This document shows positions 32,622 through 41,390 of a stretch of 64,000 nt of DNA, piece after piece. Below the pieces are notes generated by a model. That model was not told where the DNA came from and made no database searches. It worked only from the letters and a program-made list of their open reading frames with translations. A program made the position numbers and the translations under genes. The stretch spans positions 1-64,000 of the forward strand of contig CAYZIS010000009.1 in NCBI GenBank assembly GCA_964478545.1, written 5' to 3'. Origin of the DNA: DQWO01 sp964478545 (GTDB taxonomy: Bacteria > Desulfobacterota > Anaeroferrophillalia > Anaeroferrophillales > Anaeroferrophillaceae). Numbering within the stretch: the stretch's first letter is position 1; each line of letters starts with the position of its first letter.

Positions 32622-34115
32622 TTATTTTTTAACTTGGCCAATAGCCAGCAGATAAAGGAGACTGGCCTGATCCGGCATCCCGATAAGCTCGATTGCTTCC
32701 CGGTCATAAAAAGCGCCGATGCCGCAGCAACCCAATCCCAAAGCCGTGGCCCCCAGGTAAAGACGCTGCCCCAGGCGGCCGGCGGCCAGCATAACCTCAC
32801 GATACCCCCGGGATCCGGCACAATTTTCAATCTCCACCAGATCGGCAAAAAGGATGACATGGATGGCCGCCTGTGCCAGCCAGCGCTGGTCCAGACAGGC
32901 ATGGGACATATGGCCAAGAAAATTCCCGGCAGTCACCAGCGCCAGGGACCGGGTATCTGATTTTACAGCATAAAAACCCGGCTCCATTTCAGCAACGTTG
33001 TCCACCAACAGGCCACAGGATAACCCTTTGGCAGCGAGAGAACATGATTCAAACCCCTCGTTCACCAAAGAAATGATTAAGCTCAAGCTGGCTGCTGACA
33101 TGGGCTCACGGATGATAAAATTGCGTTTTGAGCGCCGATGGAGCAAAACTTCAGGATAACGGTAGACTTCGTTCGCCGGCACTGGAGGTGGGGGGATGGA
33201 CTTCCAGGAATTTTCATCAATCAACCCGTACCTGAGCCAATCACCGACCCGACACTCCTGGTGAGGCACAACCTTTGTCGATGCCTGATGGATATTCCTG
33301 ACCGCATCATACATCTTTTCCCGGGTCGCCACCCGACTAGAGCAGGGCAACTCTCCAGCCGATTCCAACGGATCAACGGTTTCAACGCCCACAGGATTAC
33401 AGAGAGGAACCTTAACCAGCGCCAGGCAGCCTTCACGCAGGGGATCAAACCCCAGCATTTCATTAACCTGGTAATCATCAAAATCGATATTCAATTCATA
33501 AACAGAAGAGAAGGCCCCCAAGGCAAGGAGCAGGTTTTCCAGCAAATGGCCGCTATCCAGCAGATGATAACGGTACGCCCGGTCCCGATATTTCCAGGTA
33601 CTGCGAAAAAAGATGGCACTGACCAGAAAGGTCAGCATGGGCGTTCCCGAGGCTTTGTTGCCGCCGCCCAGTTCCAGCATCGGGTTTCCGGACCTCATCA
33701 AGACCAACGCCGGCTTGCTGACATCATAATGGTAAATCCCGGCAGCTAAGCCAGCGACACCAGGGCAGGTAACATATAGTTCACAGGGATACAGGGCCCC
33801 GGCTGAAGCAATACTGCGAAACCAGATTTCACTGTTGGCATGCTGAGCCCGGCCAGTCAGCATTTGCGTCAGCAACAGTAATTGTCCCAGAACTTCAAAG
33901 GAAAGGGAAAGATTTTGCGCCTGATTTTCCTGCTGCTGCAACAGCTTGAAGAATGATGACGGCTCTAATTTCACCTCTAAAGGAATATCCAGCACCTTTT
34001 TGCCGGGATATTTTTTATAGACCACCGGCTCATGCTTCCAGTCAAGGGTATGAGGGGCCATCTTCAGACGCTCATAGCTGCTGAGCTGTTGGTAATCAAA
34101 AGCTGAATATTTCAT
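32622..34115 (-). CDS. SagB/ThcOx-type double nitroreductase-fold oxidoreductase
   Basis: The 497-residue protein contains two FMN-dependent nitroreductase-like halves. The first (about residues 70-260) has RSIASAGALYPCELYV and YRYHLLDSGHLLENLLLALG. The second (about 320-497) has LHRRSKRNFIIREPMS, MLAAGRLGQRLYLGATALGL and GCCGIGAFYD. SagB enzymes oxidise azolines in thiazole/oxazole peptide synthesis, but no peptide, cyclodehydratase or protease genes are present, so here it may act on another small molecule. A single long gene with its own spacer on both sides. Confidence 0.85.
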   Translation of the reverse strand: MKYSAFDYQQLSSYERLKMAPHTLDWKHEPVVYKKYPGKKVLDIPLEVKLEPSSFFKLLQQQENQAQNLSLSFEVLGQLLLLTQMLTGRAQHANSEIWFRSIASAGALYPCELYVTCPGVAGLAAGIYHYDVSKPALVLMRSGNPMLELGGGNKASGTPMLTFLVSAIFFRSTWKYRDRAYRYHLLDSGHLLENLLLALGAFSSVYELNIDFDDYQVNEMLGFDPLREGCLALVKVPLCNPVGVETVDPLESAGELPCSSRVATREKMYDAVRNIHQASTKVVPHQECRVGDWLRYGLIDENSWKSIPPPPVPANEVYRYPEVLLHRRSKRNFIIREPMSAASLSLIISLVNEGFESCSLAAKGLSCGLLVDNVAEMEPGFYAVKSDTRSLALVTAGNFLGHMSHACLDQRWLAQAAIHVILFADLVEIENCAGSRGYREVMLAAGRLGQRLYLGATALGLGCCGIGAFYDREAIELIGMPDQASLLYLLAIGQVKK

Positions 34116-34356
34116 GGAATATTAAAAAAATATTTAAGGCTGTTCAGTAACTATTTCCAAACTGTCTCGATTGGGGTCAGTGCTTGATTACCGGCGGCAA
34201 GAAATCACCTTGAAACATCGGAATCCAGACCCACCGGTTGTCAAGCTTTGACCCCGTTGGAGAGAGCGAAGCAACGTTCGACAGTTTTCACGGTAAATTA
34301 GCTGCCAAAACAGCTACCTGAATGGTTACGAATATTTAAAATGTGACCCTCAATAC

Positions 34357-35202
34357 TTATAGATACTTATGTAATGCTTCAACATTAACCCGCCGTTGGG
34401 AGAGAGGCGTTTGATCATCCCGATAAGCCACTATATTTTCCTCAAAGGTTTTCTTTTGATGCTGATAAAATATTCCCAAGGGAAAGGGAAAGGCTTCCAA
34501 CGCTTTCTGCAATGCCGCCTCCCGATTTCCCTGATCATGATCTTTCAACCAATAGGTATTTTTTTCGTACCAGTCATAGGTGTTGATTTTATTGAAAGAA
34601 ACGCAGGGCTGGAAGATATCGACAAAAGAAAATCCCCGGTGCAGTATCGCCTGGCGCAGAATTTCTTTCGTTTTATCCGCCTGGCCGCTGTAGGCCCGGG
34701 CCACAAATGAGGCATTCGAAGCAATGGCCAGGGCCAGGGGGTTCAAAGGTTCCTCAAAAACCCCTTCCGGCTGGGCCGGGGTTTTCATGCCAATCATAGT
34801 GGTCGGCGACGCCTGGCCTTTGGTCAAGCCATAGACCTGGTTGTTGTGCACCAGCAGGGTTATATCGGCATTGCGTCGCAAACCATGGAGAAAGTGATTG
34901 CCACCCTCAGCATACATGTCACCATCTCCACCTTCGGCAATCACAGTCAAAGAAGGATTGGCACTTTTAACTCCGGTGGCAATGGGAATCGCCCGGCCAT
35001 GGAGGGTATGGAAACCGTTTGCCTGGATATAGTGGGGCATCTTGGCCGCCTGGCCGATACCACTGATCAGGGCCACGTCAACCGGATCAAGCTCCAGGTC
35101 AGCCAACACCTCCATCAGCACATTCCTGATGGCAAAGTTACCGCATCCCGGGCACCAGGATATATCTTTTGATCCAGGCCTGGTTGAAACGAATGTATTC
35201 AT
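34357..35202 (-). CDS. korB: 2-oxoacid:ferredoxin oxidoreductase, beta (TPP) subunit
   Basis: This 281-residue protein has the thiamine diphosphate-binding pattern CPGCGNFAI at the N-terminus, GIGQAAKMPHYIQANGFHTL and GDGDMYAEGGNH with the metal-binding NNQVYGLTKGQ. It oxidatively decarboxylates a 2-oxoacid (probably 2-oxoglutarate) to its CoA ester, reducing ferredoxin. It overlaps the alpha subunit gene by four bases. Confidence 0.92.
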   Translation of the reverse strand: MNTFVSTRPGSKDISWCPGCGNFAIRNVLMEVLADLELDPVDVALISGIGQAAKMPHYIQANGFHTLHGRAIPIATGVKSANPSLTVIAEGGDGDMYAEGGNHFLHGLRRNADITLLVHNNQVYGLTKGQASPTTMIGMKTPAQPEGVFEEPLNPLALAIASNASFVARAYSGQADKTKEILRQAILHRGFSFVDIFQPCVSFNKINTYDWYEKNTYWLKDHDQGNREAALQKALEAFPFPLGIFYQHQKKTFEENIVAYRDDQTPLSQRRVNVEALHKYL

Positions 35203-36878
35203 AGCGCCTCCAGTTTTTCCACAATTTCTTCCACGTAAAAATGACGACCATTGTACTTGAGCATCGATTCAAAATAATTGCCGGGAAAAAACTGCTGCAG
35301 CAGGCCGGCAAACTGGCCGGTCACATTTTCCTCGATGACAACGATTTTATCCGCTTTTTGAAAATATCGATCAAGATCAGCTGGCAGAGGCCAGAGCTGG
35401 CTGAAGTGGAGCAGACCCAAATCGTCACGGCTGCTGAGCTCCACCGCCTCACGCGCGGTAGAATAGGTTGATCCCCAGCAAATCAGCAAGATTTTGTATT
35501 CCTTATGTCCGCAAAAGCCAGGTACCAGGCTTTCTCCGGCCAGCACCTCCATCTTTTTCATTCTTTTTTCCGGCATTCGCTGGCTGAGCTGCTCATCCTC
35601 GGTAGTATCGCCATATTCATCATGTTCGTTGCCGTTGGCAATGACGACCCCATCACCATGACCGGGAATTCCCTGGGGAGAAACGCCGCCGGTCGTCAAT
35701 TCATATCGCCGGTAATAACTCTCGGTTGCCACCACATGGTAGGTATTTTCACTACCATCAGCCTGCAGCCGGGGAAGGCAGGTGTAGGAATCAACAAAAA
35801 ACTGGTCGGTGAGGATAAAAACAGGAACCTGGTACTTATCCGCCAGGTTGAAAGCTTTTTGAGTCAGGTGAAAGGCCTCTTCCAGGGTTCCGGGAGCAAA
35901 AATAACCCGGGGAAATTCTCCGTGCCCGGCATGGAGAACAAGATTCAGGTCGCCCTGCATGGTCCTGGTCGGTAATCCCGTTGCCGGCCCGGGGCGCTGC
36001 GCCAGATGCAAGACCATCGGCGTCTCTGACATCCCCGCCAGACTGATAGATTCTTCCATCAAGGCAAATCCACCTCCTGAGGTGGTTACCATTGCCCTGG
36101 CACCGGCGTACCAGGCGCCGATAGAAGCCCCGGCAGCGGCAATTTCATCCTCATACTGCTCCACCACCATGCCGAATTCACCGGCCCGCTGGGCCAAATA
36201 GATTGCAACACCGGTGGCCGGTGACATGGGATAGAAAGAAAGAAAGTTACAACCACCGGCCACGGCCCCCAAAGCGATGGCCTGGGAACCATTCATCAGG
36301 GAGCGCTCACCAGCATCCAAACATCGCTCAACCTCCAGGCCGTCAATTTTTTCTCCCTGGAAGTAACCGGCCTTCAAGGCCGCCTGGTTGGCGGCAAGCC
36401 GTTTTTCTCCCTTGTCGCCGAATAACGATGCGGTTTTTTCCGCCAGCAGACTGAAATCAAGCCGGAACAGGCCGGAAATCAAGCCGGAAACCACCATATT
36501 TATCGGCATGGGTTCGGCACCCTGAGGTTTGGATTCCAGGGCATACGTCCGATTGTTGTGCCACTTTGCACCACGTTTATCCAGGATATCAGCAGGTCCA
36601 ATGAGGATGGTTTCGGCAGTCAGTCGATTTTCAGCCCAGGCGAAGGCTTCGTTACTGAGGGAAATAAACACATCACTCTTTTTTCGGTAGCCATTCTTCT
36701 CCTGTCCGGCCACCCGGATGGTAACAATATTAACGCCACCCCGAATGCGCGACATAATATCCTTGGCGGCAAACAGGTGGAATCCCGCTTCTTTCAACAC
36801 CGGCAACATCAGGGTTTCCAAGGTATTCAATCCCTGCCCAGCTTCCCCGCCAATGATCAGGTTCATATCCATCATCAT
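35199..36878 (-). CDS. korA: 2-oxoacid:ferredoxin oxidoreductase, fused gamma-alpha subunit
   Basis: The 559-residue subunit begins with a gamma domain (LIIGGEAGQGLNTLE) and continues with the alpha pyrimidine-binding domain (AGCNFLSFYPMSPATGV, EDEIAAAGASIGAWYAGARA, TTSGGGFALM) and the C-terminal Rossmann-like part. The fused order is typical of Kor/Oor enzymes. It pairs with the beta subunit downstream. There is no separate ferredoxin (delta) gene next to it, so a free ferredoxin is expected elsewhere. Confidence 0.9.
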   Translation of the reverse strand: MMMDMNLIIGGEAGQGLNTLETLMLPVLKEAGFHLFAAKDIMSRIRGGVNIVTIRVAGQEKNGYRKKSDVFISLSNEAFAWAENRLTAETILIGPADILDKRGAKWHNNRTYALESKPQGAEPMPINMVVSGLISGLFRLDFSLLAEKTASLFGDKGEKRLAANQAALKAGYFQGEKIDGLEVERCLDAGERSLMNGSQAIALGAVAGGCNFLSFYPMSPATGVAIYLAQRAGEFGMVVEQYEDEIAAAGASIGAWYAGARAMVTTSGGGFALMEESISLAGMSETPMVLHLAQRPGPATGLPTRTMQGDLNLVLHAGHGEFPRVIFAPGTLEEAFHLTQKAFNLADKYQVPVFILTDQFFVDSYTCLPRLQADGSENTYHVVATESYYRRYELTTGGVSPQGIPGHGDGVVIANGNEHDEYGDTTEDEQLSQRMPEKRMKKMEVLAGESLVPGFCGHKEYKILLICWGSTYSTAREAVELSSRDDLGLLHFSQLWPLPADLDRYFQKADKIVVIEENVTGQFAGLLQQFFPGNYFESMLKYNGRHFYVEEIVEKLEAL

Positions 36879-36942
36879 ATCTTATCCTCTCCACCTTGCT
36901 ATTTTTGCAGCAACAGCAATCATTTTGATTTCACCAAATCCT

Positions 36943-37371
36943 CTACAAACCAAGCACATAGATCCAGACCACCCCCAGGCCGTAAAAAATCTGGGCCACG
37001 GCCAGCAGCACCAACAGCAGGTTGTTTACCCCATGGACCAGGGGCAGCACCAACCGCCATTTTTTATAGCGATCCAGATAAATGCCACTCACCAGACCAA
37101 TGATGATCAGTGGCAGCATCAGCACCGCTATCCTGGCATGCATGCCGGTTATAAAAGCCGCATGCCAGGTAAAACGGACCATAATGAAACCAGCAATCAG
37201 GCCCAGCAACCAGACAAGCAGTACCACTTCACCCAATCGCACGTGGCGTTTCCAGGCAAATGGCTGCCGTTGATGTCTATGCTGGCTTTGAAAACGGGCA
37301 ATCCCAAGGCGCAAAACATAAAAAGAAAGGATGATAGCAGCCAGCTGCAGCAGAGGATGAAACCAGAGCAT
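36943..37371 (-). CDS. DUF4079 membrane protein (cytochrome b561-like)
   Basis: This 142-residue protein has four hydrophobic helices. H5 (MLWFHPLL), H32 (QHRHQRQPF), H43 and H78 (GMHARIAVL) are positioned for heme binding, as in DUF4079 and cytochrome b561-like proteins. It lies beside a cytochrome P460-type gene on the same strand, so a quinone-linked electron path to the periplasm is plausible. Confidence 0.7.
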   Translation of the reverse strand: MLWFHPLLQLAAIILSFYVLRLGIARFQSQHRHQRQPFAWKRHVRLGEVVLLVWLLGLIAGFIMVRFTWHAAFITGMHARIAVLMLPLIIIGLVSGIYLDRYKKWRLVLPLVHGVNNLLLVLLAVAQIFYGLGVVWIYVLGL

Positions 37372-37397
37372 AATCTATATTCCATACCAAAGATGAC

Positions 37398-37421
37398 GGG
37401 GACAGGATACACCCTGTCCCC
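37398..37421. terminator. Hairpin between the P460 and DUF4079 genes
   Basis: GGGGACAGG pairs perfectly with CCTGTCCCC across a six-base loop. It lies 15 bases after the P460 stop on the minus strand. No clear T-run follows, so it may be a processing or attenuating hairpin. Confidence 0.6.
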
Positions 37422-37435
37422 ATTATAATCACTGT

Positions 37436-37915
37436 TTATTTAAACTCATGCAGTAAAATAAAGTCATTACGTTCCCGGGCCGCGTGGCAACCAATGCACC
37501 CCTGAGGCTTACCAGCTTTATCCACTTTACCCGTGGGAGAATATTTCACCCAGAACCAATCTCCAGCGGCCGGGTTATAACCCTTCACCTTAACCATCGC
37601 TGTGATTGCCTTCAATTCCTTCTTTTTATTGAAATTATCTTTGACAATCATCGTACCATAAGCTGCCGGCGGTTTTGCCGATGACAACCCGGCTTGATTG
37701 ACAAATACCTGGTGCAACATCCCATGAGGGGAATGTCCTTTTTGAATCCCCTGATGGTCAGGCCAATTCTGCCACTGATGATAGGGGGATGTTTTGGAAA
37801 TGTAGGTCCAGATGGCCGCTGGATCAGCGGAGGGCATCTCCGCAAAACATATCCCGACACCAAACAGTAAAACCATTGAAACTACCACTACGATACCAAG
37901 TTTCTTTTTCATCAT
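37436..37915 (-). CDS. Cytochrome P460-domain protein
   Basis: This 159-residue exported protein has a signal peptide ending near CFAEMP, the P460 domain with HSPHGMLHQVFVNQAG and YGTMIVKDNFNKKKEL, and a C-terminal heme site CIGCH (GKPQGCIGCHAARERND). P460 cytochromes oxidise hydroxylamine or NO in some bacteria, depending on a heme-lysine crosslink. This gene and the octaheme HAO-like gene at 13527 are both candidate reactive-nitrogen enzymes. The exact reaction is not shown by sequence. Confidence 0.85.
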   Translation of the reverse strand: MMKKKLGIVVVVSMVLLFGVGICFAEMPSADPAAIWTYISKTSPYHQWQNWPDHQGIQKGHSPHGMLHQVFVNQAGLSSAKPPAAYGTMIVKDNFNKKKELKAITAMVKVKGYNPAAGDWFWVKYSPTGKVDKAGKPQGCIGCHAARERNDFILLHEFK

Positions 37916-37962
37916 CTGCCTCCTCTATGGTTTGAAGTTTACCTGATAGCTGTCTTGAAAAA

Positions 37963-38793
37963 TCAGGATAACTCATCCTTCATTTCCAGTAATCTTAGGG
38001 CTGTCTTTTCACCCAGGAAAACCAGGGATTCAATATCCAGGTAACAAAGCACCGTTGCATCAAACAAAATTTTTACTTTTGCCGGAAAGCCATCATCACG
38101 ATCCTCATCCCAGTAATAGAGCAGGAAAGGAATCTTTGGCAGGGGATGAAACACCGCATGAAACTCGGCATTGGTTTCCATGGGCGGCGAGGATGCCCCC
38201 AACTTCAAAAGCACCTCATTCAACTCTTCCATTCGGCCGGTGAAGGCCGCGGCAATTTCATCTTCACATCCTTCTTCGAAGGCTTTTTTCTTGGCCAGAG
38301 CTCCCGGCAGCTCACCCATGGCAACCCAATTTCCTTTCAACGGTTCCCGGCAGGCCTGGGCAATATAATTGTATAACAGGACGTGCTCCCAGACATCATA
38401 TTCGCAGCCATCAAGGGGAATAGCCTCATTCTTATTCACCGCGTATTGGTGTCCCAGGAGCGTAATCACCAGTGATCCCTTACCCTCCTGCAGGAAAAAC
38501 TCTGCCCCCAGAAAAGGAGCCAGCTCTCTCAAGTCATACTCCTGGATTTTGCTGATGACATGCTTTTTAGCGCTGACAAAATGTTCAGGAAATGCTGTTA
38601 CCCCTCCTGCTTCCTGCTCTTTCAAGATCGCCTCCACCCGGGCCAGTTTCTGCGGTTCAAAATGTGGGCAGGATGACGGTGCCACCCCTTCCCGCAGCAC
38701 GTGGGTGGCGAAAGCCATACAGGTGAGGTAGCCGCAATCACCGCAGTTGGTCCGCGGCAGCATTTTCAAAAGTTCTAAAATCTGTAGAGCCAT
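37963..38793 (-). CDS. DUF3786 protein with N-terminal Fe-S motif
   Basis: The ~276-residue protein begins with a four-cysteine motif (TNCGDCGYLTCMAFA then SSCPHF) like the Fe-S domain of acetyl-CoA synthase/CODH small proteins. A DUF3786 domain follows with EYDVWEHVLLYNYI and a C-terminal FDATVLCYLDIESLVFLGE. DUF3786 is common in anaerobes with corrinoid metabolism; a role in redox chemistry there is inferred. An upstream in-frame ATG at 38805 would add four residues. Confidence 0.75.
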   Translation of the reverse strand: MALQILELLKMLPRTNCGDCGYLTCMAFATHVLREGVAPSSCPHFEPQKLARVEAILKEQEAGGVTAFPEHFVSAKKHVISKIQEYDLRELAPFLGAEFFLQEGKGSLVITLLGHQYAVNKNEAIPLDGCEYDVWEHVLLYNYIAQACREPLKGNWVAMGELPGALAKKKAFEEGCEDEIAAAFTGRMEELNEVLLKLGASSPPMETNAEFHAVFHPLPKIPFLLYYWDEDRDDGFPAKVKILFDATVLCYLDIESLVFLGEKTALRLLEMKDELS

Positions 38794-38850
38794 CTCACAT
38801 CCCAACTGATTTATTTAAAAACCATAGGTAAAAAAAGACAGTATGAATTT

Positions 38851-40908
38851 TTAAGAGTCCAGCGCCTGTCGTAGTTCATCTGCATCGGTAATTGCCGACT
38901 GGCAGGCGAACTGTTCACACAGGAAAGCTCTTGCCTGTCCATCTCCCGCCGGCAGGGTTTGCAAAAAGGGAATCAGCTGGGCCAAAGCCTTTCTTTTTTC
39001 ATCTGCAGGGCAAAAAACCGTCACCAGGGAGGGATGAAATTGCCGTTGGGCAATGTGAAGCATCTCCCTGGCCAGGGGTTCATCCTCCGCTTCAATCACC
39101 AGTTCCCGCCCGGGACCGAGGAGAAAATCAAGCACCGAAAGTAAATGGGTAACTGCTTCAGGATGAGTTGCAGTAACAGTCAGGCTGGATTGAATCACTC
39201 GTTCACCCCGTTCTTCAAATTCCGTCTTACCGGTCAAACGACCAAGATACAAAAGGACATACGCCGCCACTGAATTACTAGCCGGAATTGCGCCATCCAC
39301 CTGTTCAACCGGACGAACGAGAAGCTGCTCCCCGTCGTTGCCAGTAAAGAAGAATCGGCCATTAGAGTCGTCCCAGAACAGTTCATTCATTTTATCAGTA
39401 AGTGCCAAGGCTTTTTCAAGCCAGCGAGGTTCATGGGTTGTAGTAAATAATTCCGCCAATCCCCAAACCAGAAACGCATAATCATCAAGACAGCCGTGAT
39501 GTTCGGCTTCTCCTTGGCAGAATCGACGCCATAAACCACCATCCGGACGTTGAAGTTGGGCAAGCAGAAAATCCGCCGCGTTTTGGGCCAGCCTGATATA
39601 TTCCTGCTGTCCAAAGGCCCTGCCGGCCCTGGCCAGGACGGCAATCATCAATCCATTCCATGAGGTGATGATTTTGTCATCTTTCAAGGGATGAACCCGT
39701 TGCTCACGAATACGGAATAAACTCTTGCGGGCTTTTTCCAGCTCCGCTTTTACCTCTTCCTCCGGCCGTTGTTCAGCCTCGGAAAACGCTGATAAACTGG
39801 CGGTCAGGTGGAGAATACTGGTCCTTTTTTCAAAATTTCCAGCCGCGGTTATATTGAAATAACGGCAAAATAATTCACCGGTTTCCACCCCAAGATGTTC
39901 TTTGATTTCCGCCGGAGTCCAGACATAAAAACATCCTTCTTCCCCTTCGCTATCGGCATCTTCAGCGGTATAAAAAGCCCCTTCAGGAGAAGCCATAGAT
40001 CCGGCCAGGTAATTGACTATTTCTTTGACGACCTGAGAATAAAAAGTTTTGCCAGTCAATTGCCAGGCTTCCGTATAGACCATGAGCAGCATTGCCTGGT
40101 CATAGAGCATCTTCTCAAAATGGGGAACTAGCCATTTTTCATCGACAGAATAGCGGTGGAAACCAAAACCAATCTGGTCAAACAGCCCCCCGTAACGGAT
40201 ACTCTCGAGAGTTTTCTCCACCATCTCCAAGGCCTGGCGGTCACCGCTGCGCCGGTACCAGCGGAGCAGGAAGGTTAAATTATGGGCAGTGGGAAATTTG
40301 GGAGCAGAGCCAAAGCCACCATGCCGGCGGTCATAGTTTTCCTGCAGATGCTGAAAAGCTTTTTCCATCAACCGGGCATCAGCAGTCACAGACGGAGACA
40401 ATTGTACTTCCATTCCCTGTAGCAGACTGGTCACCTGATCACCGGTCTGGAGGAGTTTGTGCCGATCATGCTGCCACAAACGGGCCATATGCTGCAACAG
40501 GTCGATAAAACCCGGCATTCCCATCCGGCGGTGCCGGGGGAAGTAGGTCCCGGCAAAAAACGGCTTGCCTTCAGGGGTCATAAAAACAGACAGGGGCCAA
40601 CCACCACGCCCGGTCAATGCCTGACAGGCAATCATATAGATCTGATCAATATCCGGCCGCTCTTCACGGTCCACTTTAATGGGGACAAACCACTGGTTCA
40701 ACAGTGATGCAATCTCGTCGTTCTCAAAAGATTCATGGGCCATGACGTGGCACCAGTGGCAGGTGGAATAACCCACCGAAAGAAAAATTGGTTTATCCTC
40801 CTTCCGGGCTTTCTGCAGGGCTTCCTCTCCCCAGGGGTACCAATCCACCGGGTTGTCGACATGTTGAAGCAGGTAGGGACTTTTTTCATTCTCAAGATGG
40901 TTGGCCAT
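38851..40908 (-). CDS. DUF255 thioredoxin-domain protein (YyaL type)
   Basis: This 685-residue protein has an N-terminal thioredoxin-like domain with CHWC (YSTCHWCHVMAHESF, around residue 50) and a TGRGGWPLSVFMTPEGKPFF stretch. A large alpha/alpha-barrel domain like that of N-acylglucosamine 2-epimerases follows. Function is not established. I start it at 40908 (MANHLENEKSPYLLQHVDNP), preceded by GGGGAG. The frame stays open upstream only because a palindromic repeat there lacks a stop. The Sec-glutaredoxin gene lies upstream in the same direction. Confidence 0.9.
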   Translation of the reverse strand: MANHLENEKSPYLLQHVDNPVDWYPWGEEALQKARKEDKPIFLSVGYSTCHWCHVMAHESFENDEIASLLNQWFVPIKVDREERPDIDQIYMIACQALTGRGGWPLSVFMTPEGKPFFAGTYFPRHRRMGMPGFIDLLQHMARLWQHDRHKLLQTGDQVTSLLQGMEVQLSPSVTADARLMEKAFQHLQENYDRRHGGFGSAPKFPTAHNLTFLLRWYRRSGDRQALEMVEKTLESIRYGGLFDQIGFGFHRYSVDEKWLVPHFEKMLYDQAMLLMVYTEAWQLTGKTFYSQVVKEIVNYLAGSMASPEGAFYTAEDADSEGEEGCFYVWTPAEIKEHLGVETGELFCRYFNITAAGNFEKRTSILHLTASLSAFSEAEQRPEEEVKAELEKARKSLFRIREQRVHPLKDDKIITSWNGLMIAVLARAGRAFGQQEYIRLAQNAADFLLAQLQRPDGGLWRRFCQGEAEHHGCLDDYAFLVWGLAELFTTTHEPRWLEKALALTDKMNELFWDDSNGRFFFTGNDGEQLLVRPVEQVDGAIPASNSVAAYVLLYLGRLTGKTEFEERGERVIQSSLTVTATHPEAVTHLLSVLDFLLGPGRELVIEAEDEPLAREMLHIAQRQFHPSLVTVFCPADEKRKALAQLIPFLQTLPAGDGQARAFLCEQFACQSAITDADELRQALDS

Positions 40909-40957
40909 GGTCTCCCCGATAACTGGGTGTGAAAAATAAGCAGGGGGTTTGGGCGGG

Positions 40958-41098
40958 ATGCCCGCAACCCAAAAGAAATTTTCTGAGGATGTTCCGGCAT
41001 GGCTCTTGCTCATTCTTGCCGGCTGTCCATGGCCTGCCTGTCGGCAGACACGGCTGCGAGCCAAGCCCGAACATCCTGAAATGTATTCCCGGCAATAC
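40958..41098. repeat. Dispersed repeat family B, copy 1
   Basis: An imperfect palindrome bounded by ATGCCCGCAACCC and GGCAATACC, with inner arms GGATGTTCCGGCATGGCTC and GAGCCAAGCCCGAACATCC. Copies are at 54034-54192 (full) and 52182-52236 (left half). It separates the Sec-glutaredoxin gene from the DUF255 gene. Confidence 0.7.
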
Positions 41099-41119
41099 CA
41101 GGAAGAAAATTGAAGCAGC

Positions 41120-41365
41120 TTATAAGCCGGCTGCTGCCAACATTTTATCAATTTCCTGGGGATTGAAGCCAACCCGGTGATCTTCACCAATGACAACCAC
41201 GGGAACTTGACGTTTGCCGGAAATATCAACCATTTCCTTTAGGGCTCGAGGATTTTCACGCACATCAAACACTTCATAATCGACCTCTTTTTGCGAAAGA
41301 TACTCTTTCGCTGTCTGGCAATGGGGTCAGGTGGAGAGGGAATAAATTTTTACGGTTACAGCCAT
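41120..41365 (-). CDS. Selenocysteine-containing glutaredoxin (UxxC), read through in-frame TGA
   Basis: The frame starts at ATG 41365 (MAVTVKIYSLST), meets TGA at 41329-41327 where the first active-site Cys would be (U13-P-H-C16), and continues to the true stop TAA at 41120. It gives an 81-residue glutaredoxin/NrdH-type domain with the second strand DVRENPRALKEM and the conserved RQVPVVVIG turn. A 19-base hairpin lies 15 bases after the TGA. The same window has tRNA-Sec and a selenium transport cluster. Sec at the attacking thiol should speed thiol-disulfide exchange. The alternative, a nonsense mutation, is unlikely. Confidence 0.88.
41293..41311 (-). promoter_or_regulatory. SECIS-like hairpin for the glutaredoxin TGA
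   Basis: On the minus strand GCGAAAGA-GTA-TCTTTCGC forms a perfect 8-bp stem with a GTA loop, beginning 15 bases after the TGA, inside the coding region. Bacterial SECIS elements lie at this distance with a G and U in the apical loop, which SelB binds. Confidence 0.75.
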
Positions 41366-41390
41366 AGCAACACCTCACAGATTTTCAAGG

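Noticed and set aside
32622..34115. Thiazole/oxazole-modified peptide cluster
   Set aside because: Only the SagB-type gene is present; no precursor, cyclodehydratase or exporter was found nearby.
34160..34330. A copy of repeat family C or a riboswitch upstream of SagB
   Set aside because: The stretch has GGGGTCA...TGACCCC arms that loosely resemble the centre of the 49922 copy, but the similarity is too weak to call.
40909..41229. Long N-terminal extension of the DUF255 protein
   Set aside because: The upstream open frame runs through a dispersed repeat and the Sec-glutaredoxin gene in another frame. The ATG at 40908 has a good GGGGAG site and matches family starts.
41327..41329. TGA in the glutaredoxin as a plain nonsense mutation
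   Set aside because: The codon sits exactly at the first active-site Cys position, the rest of the frame is intact, a SECIS-like hairpin follows, and tRNA-Sec is in the same window.
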